Below, piece by piece: positions 14,441-18,261 of a stretch of DNA of 18,261 bases. The notes beneath the pieces are model-generated. The model saw only the letters and a list, made by a program, of their open reading frames with translations, searched no databases and was not told where the DNA came from. The DNA is from an uncultured Clostridia bacterium (GTDB lineage: Bacteria > Bacillota > Clostridia > Christensenellales > Aristaeellaceae), in contig CAKTUS010000048.1 of NCBI GenBank assembly GCA_934621485.1, forward strand, positions 1 through 18,261, written 5' to 3'. The position numbers and the translations under genes were made by a program. Within the stretch, counting starts at the first letter, position 1. Every line of letters starts with the position of its first letter.

Positions 14441-14617
14441 TAACTGCCGCCAAAGCGCCAGCATCCAAAACAGGAAAACGGCTGATTTGCAGCAAAATGG
14501 AACCATCAATGACAAAACACGCTTTTCATAGCAGGATTGTTTACAGATTCATCACAAAATCGACAAAAACGGCTGCGCACGCCAAAACGCCATGCTTTCG
14601 CTAAGAAAAGCATGACG

Positions 14618-14634
14618 TCAGGCCGTCACAAAAG
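14618..14634 (+). repeat. 17-bp direct repeat, copy 1
   Basis: TCAGGCCGTCACAAAAG occurs here and, identically and in the same orientation, at 18175-18191. Here it forms part of the arm and loop of the CGTCAGGC/GCCTGACG hairpin. Confidence 0.7.
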
Positions 14635-14709
14635 ATCGCCTGACGGCGAGCTTTCAGGGTGCTGAAAAAGTGGAGGTGCAGGAGGCGCTGCCTCCTGCCG
14701 GGATTTTAG

Positions 14710-14770
14710 GGGCGGAGCCCCTAAGCCTTATGCCGCAGCGCTTTCCCCGCGAACCAGCGAAGCGCTGCTT
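14710..14770 (+). repeat. Dispersed intergenic repeat, copy A
   Basis: A 61-bp unit starting GGGCGGAGCCCC and ending GCGAAGCGCTGCTT. The last 49 bases (14722-14770) are identical to the reverse complement of 18114-18162; including the GGGCGGAGCCC lead-in the match is 60 of 61 positions with one 1-nt gap. The unit contains a 9-bp stem (GCAGCGCTT/AAGCGCTGC). Weaker similarity seems to continue for about 35 bp to the right (GGCGATGGCGGCCAATCA against GGCGGCGGCGGCCGATCA in copy B). Confidence 0.85.
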
Positions 14771-14841
14771 TCAGGCGATGGCGGCCAATCAGGGATTTTT
14801 CGAGAATCCGGCGGCGTGTACGTCGGTTTCGCAAATGAAAA

Positions 14842-14865
14842 ATCGGAGGGCGGCCGCCCTCCGAT
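14842..14865 (-). terminator. Intrinsic terminator of the acetyltransferase operon
   Basis: A perfect 24-nt palindrome (ATCGGAGGGCGG and its complement). Read on the minus strand the hairpin is followed directly by a T-rich run (TTTTCATTT), giving a strong Rho-independent terminator 63 nt after the stop codon at 14929. On the plus strand it is followed by ACCACTTG, so it is directional. Confidence 0.72.
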
Positions 14866-14928
14866 ACCACTTGTCAAAGAAACCCTGGGGAATATGCAAT
14901 CAACGCCGCACGCGTTTCTCCTCCGGAA

Positions 14929-15555
14929 TCACAGCGCCGCAAGGGCGGAAACATGGCCCGATTGAATAGCGGGAAGATTGCGCCGGATTTTCTCCGCGTC
15001 CCAGTCCCACCAGCGCAGCGCTTCCAACTGCGCGATGGTTGCCTGGTCGAAACGCTTTCGGATAGGCTTTGCCGGAACGCCGCCCACGATGGTATAGGGC
15101 GGCACATCTTTGGTGACCAGGGCCCTTGTGCCGATGATGGCCCCGTCGCCAACGGTTACGCCGGAAAGAATCACCGCCTGGTAGCCAATCCAAACATCAT
15201 TTCCAATTACGATATCGCCCTTGTTGTCCCAAGCGCTCCGAATGCCCTTTTTATCCAGGCCCCATTCTTCAAAAAAGATGGGAAACGGATAGGTGGAAAG
15301 CGAACGCAGCGTGTGATTGGCGCTGGTGAACAGAAATGTTGCGCCGCAGGCGATGGAGCAAAACTTGCCGATTTTCAGCTTGTCTCCGTTAATGGGATAA
15401 TGATAGAGAACCTGGTTTTTTTCAAAATCGCGCGGATCATGGACAAAATCGTGATACATGGTGTAGTCGCCCACCTGGATATTGGGGCCGGTCACCACGT
15501 TTTTCAAATAGACGGTTTCCTTGTCCCCGGTGCGGGGATAGATTTTTTCGGTCAT
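14929..15555 (-). CDS. Vat/CatB-like xenobiotic O-acetyltransferase (left-handed beta-helix)
   Basis: A 208-residue hexapeptide-repeat acyltransferase close in layout to streptogramin A (Vat) and CatB-type chloramphenicol acetyltransferases. It has YHYPINGDKLKIGKFCSI (51-68), the catalytic-His loop TSANH (H81) followed by STYPF, IVIGNDVWIG (115-124), VTVGDGAIIGTRALVTKDVPPY (133-154), the Gly-Gly-Pro turn VGGVPAKPIRKRFD (157-170), and WWDWDAEKI near the end. Enzymes of this family transfer acetyl from acetyl-CoA to a drug hydroxyl and act as cytoplasmic trimers. AGGAG precedes the ATG by about 10 nt. It starts 18 nt after the GNAT stop and is the last gene before the terminator at 14842. Drug inactivation is likely but unproven: many chromosomal relatives acetylate sugars or unknown compounds. 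It shares the operon with a TetR repressor. Confidence 0.82.
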   Translation of the reverse strand: MTEKIYPRTGDKETVYLKNVVTGPNIQVGDYTMYHDFVHDPRDFEKNQVLYHYPINGDKLKIGKFCSIACGATFLFTSANHTLRSLSTYPFPIFFEEWGLDKKGIRSAWDNKGDIVIGNDVWIGYQAVILSGVTVGDGAIIGTRALVTKDVPPYTIVGGVPAKPIRKRFDQATIAQLEALRWWDWDAEKIRRNLPAIQSGHVSALAAL

Positions 15556-15573
15556 ATGCGTTCGCTCCTGTTT

Positions 15574-16200
15574 TCAGAATAGCTGCCCAGGCAGCTTGAG
15601 CTTTTGTTTTGGCGGGAAGGTGGCTTCATATTGCGCAAAAGCTTCCGGATTTTGTTCGCAGACAAAGTATCCCTGCGGGTCGTGATAGACGCCGGAAACG
15701 CCGCTTAGAAATCCGGGCGTCAACTCTTTGATGAGGAAGTAGCTTGCATCCGGGTCGTCGGCATAGCGGACGCCCTTTGTTTTGGCTACTTCAAAACCGG
15801 ATTTGCCGTAGAAGAGAATGTTGCCGGTGATAGCCAGCGCGCCTGCGCCCATTTCCTTGGCCTTTTCCATGGATGCATCCAGCAGGCGTTTTCCGTAGCC
15901 CTGACGCTTGTATTTGGGCGCAATGCCGATGGGGCCGAACGTCATGATCGGCAGCTTTCGTCCGTCGTCGCACACGATCTCCGAGCGCACATAGATAACC
16001 TGCCCGATCAGTTCTCCATCCAGCTCCATCACCAGGTCCAATTCCGGAACAAAGGCCGGGTCGTTCCGATAGCAATGCAGCACATAGTGCTCCATGCAGC
16101 CGGGACGGTACACATTCCAGAACGCCTCGCGCGTCAGGTTTTCGGTATTTCGGTAATCTGCCTCTGTTTCAAGGCGAATGATAACATGGTTTTCGGACAT
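15574..16200 (-). CDS. GNAT-family N-acetyltransferase (YhbS-like)
   Basis: A 208-residue single-domain GNAT protein. Acetyl-CoA binding motif A is FGPIGIAPKYKRQGYGKRLL (88-107), with the pyrophosphate loop R-Q-G-Y-G-K at 99-104; motif B follows with LAITGNILFYGKSGFEVA (122-139). The N-terminal IIRLETEADYRNTENLTREAFWNVY is the usual first strand and helices. The C-terminal 50 residues (VYHDPQGYFVCEQNPEAF) match YhbS-like GNATs often labelled predicted acetyltransferases. The acceptor is unknown: an amine of a small molecule, antibiotic or peptide. AAGGAG precedes the ATG. It is followed 18 nt later by the Vat-like gene, so two acetyltransferases of unrelated folds are expressed together under one TetR repressor. 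Confidence 0.85.
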   Translation of the reverse strand: MSENHVIIRLETEADYRNTENLTREAFWNVYRPGCMEHYVLHCYRNDPAFVPELDLVMELDGELIGQVIYVRSEIVCDDGRKLPIMTFGPIGIAPKYKRQGYGKRLLDASMEKAKEMGAGALAITGNILFYGKSGFEVAKTKGVRYADDPDASYFLIKELTPGFLSGVSGVYHDPQGYFVCEQNPEAFAQYEATFPPKQKLKLPGQLF

Positions 16201-16441
16201 TTTGATTTTTCTCCTTCATCTTTAAGTGTGTTCCTGTTTGGCCGGAGCGGAAGCGCGCCGCTTTTCCCGCTCGCAGGCCTGGGAAATCAGACGTTCGGTT
16301 GGGCAATGGGGGGAAAGGGGGCTTGCGCGGATTGTAGTTGGCGCGCCTGCGAACATGGCTACAGTCGGTTTGCAGGAAAAGAGCCATGGCAGGCCCCCAA
16401 AACCCTACGGCAGCGAGCCGCTTGCGGCACGCGAAACAAGG
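16201..16441. other. Intra-operon gap between the DUF998 and GNAT genes
   Basis: A 241-nt untranslated-looking gap within the minus-strand operon. A 72-codon minus frame (16169-16387) runs on into the GNAT start in another frame and has no Shine-Dalgarno; I do not support it. Small inverted repeats are present (AGCGG/CCGCT at 16246-16262 and GCCGC-TT-GCGGC at 16417-16428, the latter 14 nt after the DUF998 stop). No clear promoter is visible. The segment could be degenerate intergenic repeat material. Confidence 0.45.
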
Positions 16442-17146
16442 CTACAGCCGCCGCCCTCTCCACGGTTGAGCTGCCGCTTTGCCTTCTGCGCTTCCGCTTT
16501 CCGGACGCCCTGATTGGGATGGCGCGTCGGCGGGCGTACAAAACAAATGAAGCCCCAGCGCCGCGTTGAAGCCTGTTGCCGCAAACACGCTGAACCGCTC
16601 CACAATGCCGAAGTACCCGGCAGGAACCATCTTCATACCCAGCGCCCCAACAAGCATCATGCCAAGAGCGACCCCGGCGCACACGCCATAGGAGCGGCAG
16701 TCCCGGCTTCTGGCCCCGGCAACAATGATAACCGTTAACGATACAATGGACAGCAGCACTACAACGGCGGTAACCGCCATGTGCATTACATCCTGAAACG
16801 TTCCGGCATAGCCGCTGTCGCTGAGCGGAAACATTCGGTACCCGATGGCGGAAACCCACTCCATGATGGCAAACAGCCCAATGCCGGTGCGCAGCGTTTT
16901 GGTTTTTTGCCCCTGCATGGCAATGCAGACAACCGTTGCGCAGACAACCTCGCAGGTGTTGTACAGAGCGCTCAGCCGGTTCCACAGCGCCAGCGACGGC
17001 GCGTTGGCCGCGCTTAGGTCGCTAACCGCCTGCGCCATCCAGTTATATCCCGGATAGGCAAGCGGGGAAAAAAGAACCGCCGCTGTGTAGGACAGCAGGC
17101 TGACGACGCCGAGCAACCCCAGCTTTTGAACAAATGACTTTTTCAT
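16442..17146 (-). CDS. DUF998 multi-pass membrane protein
   Basis: A 234-residue protein with about six hydrophobic segments. The motif LAYPGYNWMAQAVSDLSAANAPS (about 29-51), just after the first membrane helix, is the hallmark of DUF998, followed by LYNTCEVVCATVVCIAM, a helix with FAIMEWVSAIGYRMFPLSDSGYAG, and later VPAGYFGIVERFSVFAATGF. DUF998 proteins have no established biochemical role and often sit next to TetR regulators. The last 30 residues (Ser/Gly/Arg/Ala-rich, from about 205) look unstructured. GAGGAAGG precedes the ATG. Its start codon overlaps the end of the putative small ORF as ATGA. By position in the operon it may support drug detoxification or efflux, but this is inference. 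Confidence 0.83.
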   Translation of the reverse strand: MKKSFVQKLGLLGVVSLLSYTAAVLFSPLAYPGYNWMAQAVSDLSAANAPSLALWNRLSALYNTCEVVCATVVCIAMQGQKTKTLRTGIGLFAIMEWVSAIGYRMFPLSDSGYAGTFQDVMHMAVTAVVVLLSIVSLTVIIVAGARSRDCRSYGVCAGVALGMMLVGALGMKMVPAGYFGIVERFSVFAATGFNAALGLHLFCTPADAPSQSGRPESGSAEGKAAAQPWRGRRL

Positions 17147-17370
17147 AACCTTCCTCTTTTCTGACCAAGACTTGTGGTATGGGTTCCGCTGCGTTCAGCC
17201 CTGCCCGCAGGGCTATTGCGGAAAAAGCGGCTTGGCAAGGCGGAAGGAGGCAACCCCCCGGGTGCCTTCTGCCGCTCTGCTTTGAAAAACGATTTGCGGG
17301 CTACGGCTTTGCGGAACGCCGCTTCCTGCCGCAACCGGGTTCGTATGCGGGCCTGTTTCAGGGTCGTCAC
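17143..17370 (-). CDS. Putative 75-aa very basic small protein between tetR and DUF998 gene
   Basis: A 75-codon frame with a GTG start fits exactly between the two neighbours. Its GTG overlaps the TetR stop as GTGA (17367-17370), AAGGAG stands 5 nt upstream inside the TetR gene, and its TGA overlaps the DUF998 ATG as ATGA (17143-17146). The product begins VTTLKQARIRTRLRQEAAFR and has 19 Lys/Arg against 3 acidic residues. The first 36 residues could form a basic amphipathic helix; the second half is Pro/Ser/Gly/Arg-rich and uses rarer codons (AGA, AGG, CCT), which argues against coding. No known family is recognised. Alternatively the gap is an untranslated hairpin-containing spacer (AGCCCT/AGGGCT at 17199-17216) that happens to be open. 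Confidence 0.4.
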   Translation of the reverse strand: MTTLKQARIRTRLRQEAAFRKAVARKSFFKAERQKAPGGLPPSALPSRFFRNSPAGRAERSGTHTTSLGQKRGRL

Positions 17371-17999
17371 GACGGCTCCTTTGTGTGAACCATGCGGAAA
17401 AAGGCGTGCACATGAAGGCGAAGCTTTTCGACGCACTCGGCTTCTCTGTCGGGCTGGCGGTCGCAGACGCCAATGAGCGACAGAACGGGAGCCACATACA
17501 TCATCGCCAGGGCGCTTGCGTCTTCGGCCCGAATTTCGCCGGAAGCGATCAATGCGCGAAAAATGCCGGCATGGTAGTCCATCATGCGGTCGACATAGCG
17601 CTTAGAGTACAGCGCCGCCAACTCCGGCGAACGAAACTGCTCAATGGTCATCATCCGCCGAAAACGGCTGACCGTCTCGTTGTGCAGGGAGTACTCGAAA
17701 ATCTGGCGCACTTTTTCAAAGAGGGCTTCCTCCGTTATTTCTGCAAAAGCGGGAATATCCTGCGTTACATTCTGCACATGAATGTCAATTTTTCCGGTGT
17801 CCGCCTCATATTGCGCCGCCACGCTCTCCACAATGCCGTCAAAAATGGCCTGCTTGCCGGGAAAATGATTGTAAAGAGAGGGCGCTTTGATGCCGACGGC
17901 CCTGGCAATTTCGCCCACGCTGACGGAATCGTAGCCTTGTGTGGAAAACAAGTTCAGCGCTTGCTCCAGAATTCGTTGCTTTGTATCGTCCCGTTTCAT
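17367..17999 (-). CDS. TetR/AcrR-family transcriptional repressor
   Basis: A 210-residue regulator from the ATG at 17999. The N-terminal DNA-binding domain has the TetR pattern: KRDDTKQRILEQALNLFSTQGYDSVSVGEIARAVGIKAPSLYNHFPGKQAIF, with the helix-turn-helix at about 27-47. The C-terminal ligand domain is unique, as usual, so the inducer cannot be predicted. I chose this start rather than 18050 because the longer version would begin upstream of the predicted transcript start and overlap the operator; AGGTGGTGA precedes 17999 as a modest ribosome binding site. The gene heads an operon with a DUF998 protein and two acetyltransferases, and a palindrome at its own promoter suggests autorepression. 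Loss of ligand-free binding would switch the whole operon on. Confidence 0.9.
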   Translation of the reverse strand: MKRDDTKQRILEQALNLFSTQGYDSVSVGEIARAVGIKAPSLYNHFPGKQAIFDGIVESVAAQYEADTGKIDIHVQNVTQDIPAFAEITEEALFEKVRQIFEYSLHNETVSRFRRMMTIEQFRSPELAALYSKRYVDRMMDYHAGIFRALIASGEIRAEDASALAMMYVAPVLSLIGVCDRQPDREAECVEKLRLHVHAFFRMVHTKEPS

Positions 18000-18010
18000 T
18001 CGCTCACCAC

Positions 18011-18028
18011 CTAACGAACGTTTGTTAG
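18011..18028 (-). promoter_or_regulatory. Probable TetR operator
   Basis: CTAACGAACGTTTGTTAG is an 18-bp palindrome with one mismatched symmetric pair (16 of 18 bases symmetric). It lies 4 nt downstream of the -10 box and spans the expected transcription start (about 18026), 11 nt before the tetR start codon, which is the classic place for steric autorepression. Palindromes of the TAACN-GTTA kind are common TetR-family operators. Confidence 0.75.
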
Positions 18029-18032
18029 CCTT

Positions 18033-18061
18033 ATTATCGTACAAATGCATTCAAAAGTCAA
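18033..18061 (-). promoter_or_regulatory. Promoter of the tetR-led operon
   Basis: On the minus strand TTGACT (18056-18061) is followed after 17 nt by GATAAT (18033-18038), a strong sigma-A-type promoter without a TGn extension. The operator begins 4 nt downstream. It is the only convincing promoter for the whole block ending at 14929. Confidence 0.78.
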
Positions 18062-18113
18062 GGGCGTTAATGCTCAGACTGCCGAAAACCCATGATCGGC
18101 CGCCGCCGCCCGG

Positions 18114-18173
18114 AAGCAGCGCTTCGCTGGTTCGCGGGGAAAGCGCTGCGGCATAAGGCTTAGGGCTCCGCCC
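18114..18173 (-). repeat. Dispersed intergenic repeat, copy B (inverted relative to copy A)
   Basis: A 60-bp unit in opposite orientation to 14710-14770, including 49 bases (18114-18162) identical to the reverse complement of 14722-14770. It keeps the GCAGCGCTT/AAGCGCTGC stem. Weaker similarity to copy A seems to continue to about 18080, close to the -35 box of the tetR promoter. Confidence 0.85.
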
Positions 18174-18174
18174 T

Positions 18175-18191
18175 TCAGGCCGTCACAAAAG
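18175..18191 (+). repeat. 17-bp direct repeat, copy 2
   Basis: TCAGGCCGTCACAAAAG, identical to 14618-14634. Here it directly abuts repeat copy B and lacks the second hairpin arm seen at copy 1, so the two clusters share modules in different arrangements. Confidence 0.7.
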
Positions 18192-18255
18192 CGCTCTTTA
18201 CCTGCTCGCCTGCGGCTCGCCGGGCGATAAAGAGCGTAGCCTTGCTGCGCAAGGC
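18192..18255. other. Two further stem-loops at the right edge
   Basis: CGCTCTTTA/TAAAGAGCG (18192-18200 with 18228-18236) with an inner TCGCC/GGCGA pair (18206-18210 with 18223-18227) forms a branched or bulged hairpin. GCCTTG/CAAGGC (18239-18244 with 18250-18255) follows at once. They continue the hairpin cluster that starts with repeat copy B and probably runs past the window edge. Confidence 0.5.
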
Positions 18256-18261
18256 AGCCGA

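Larger units (their letters stand above)
14591..14865. other. String of six stem-loops
   Basis: Inverted repeats follow one another: CATGCTTT/AAAGCATG (14591-14598 with 14607-14614), CGTCAGGC/GCCTGACG (14616-14623 with 14638-14645), GCAGGAGGC/GCCTCCTGC with a 3-nt loop (14678-14698), TTAGGGGC/GCCCCTAA with a 3-nt loop (14706-14724), GCAGCGCTT/AAGCGCTGC (14735-14743 with 14760-14768) and the 24-nt palindrome at 14842-14865. All arms are perfect. This density is like REP/BIME-type extragenic elements or a structured RNA. Confidence 0.6.
14396..14928. other. Intergenic region: promoter, stem-loop string, repeat copy and terminator, no gene
   Basis: This 533-bp gap has no plausible coding region. 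From left to right it holds the DUF624 promoter (14432-14440), an AT-richer stretch without obvious features (about 14460-14590), a string of six stem-loops (14591-14865) that includes repeat copy A (14710-14770) and one copy of a 17-bp direct repeat (14618-14634), and the terminator of the acetyltransferase operon (14842-14865). A 99-codon plus-strand frame at 14670 crosses the hairpins and has no Shine-Dalgarno; I reject it. Confidence 0.65.

Noticed and set aside
14591..14865. CRISPR array
   Set aside because: The stem-loops differ in sequence and spacing; there are no regularly spaced identical repeats and no cas genes.
17385..18014. 209-codon plus-strand frame opposite tetR
   Set aside because: Antisense shadow; the minus-strand frame has an unmistakable TetR helix-turn-helix domain, a promoter and an operator.

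Overview
The window reads as a GC-rich, endospore-forming Firmicute, probably a gut-type Clostridia lineage. The evidence is a small alpha/beta-type acid-soluble spore protein gene, strong AGGAGG-type ribosome binding sites before nearly every gene, and Clostridia-style genes: a zinc-ribbon/TPR membrane protein, a DUF624 protein and a fused ThrE. I cannot name the species.

Left part (1-5494). A nucleotide-sugar dehydrogenase gene runs off the left edge on the minus strand. It is divergent from a plus-strand run: a GT-C/ArnT-like membrane glycosyltransferase, an RNase Z-like metallo-beta-lactamase-fold hydrolase, rpiB, a fused ThrE-type amino-acid exporter and an O-antigen ligase/polymerase-like membrane protein. 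The dehydrogenase, glycosyltransferase and ligase-like protein suggest envelope polysaccharide work. Promoters with recognisable -10 boxes lie before the dehydrogenase, glycosyltransferase, hydrolase and rpiB; rpiB, thrE and the ligase-like gene are tightly spaced and probably cotranscribed.

Convergent gap (5495-6179). I see no convincing gene, only clustered stem-loops and one good terminator hairpin between the converging transcription units.

Central part (6180-14395, all minus strand). In transcription order: DUF624 membrane protein, SASP-type spore protein, SAM methyltransferase, hslO (Hsp33), a TPR protein, a HEAT-like protein, an HD-domain hydrolase, and a zinc-ribbon/TM/TPR/chitobiase-C-like protein. 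The gaps are 15-60 nt, with overlaps at methyltransferase/hslO and TPR/HEAT-like, so much of it is probably one long operon. An extended -10 promoter precedes the DUF624 gene.

Right part (14396-18261). A TetR-controlled minus-strand operon encodes a TetR repressor, a possible 75-aa very basic small protein joined by 4-nt overlaps on both sides, a DUF998 membrane protein, a GNAT acetyltransferase and a Vat/CatB-like xenobiotic acetyltransferase. It has a strong promoter with a palindromic operator at the predicted start site and a hairpin terminator at its end. The block lies between two stem-loop-rich intergenic regions that carry the same repeat in inverted orientation (about 61 bp, with a 49-bp identical core) plus a 17-bp direct repeat. 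It is the most accessory-looking part of the window and may be a small drug-detoxification island. I see no tRNA, rRNA, CRISPR array, transposase or integrase gene.
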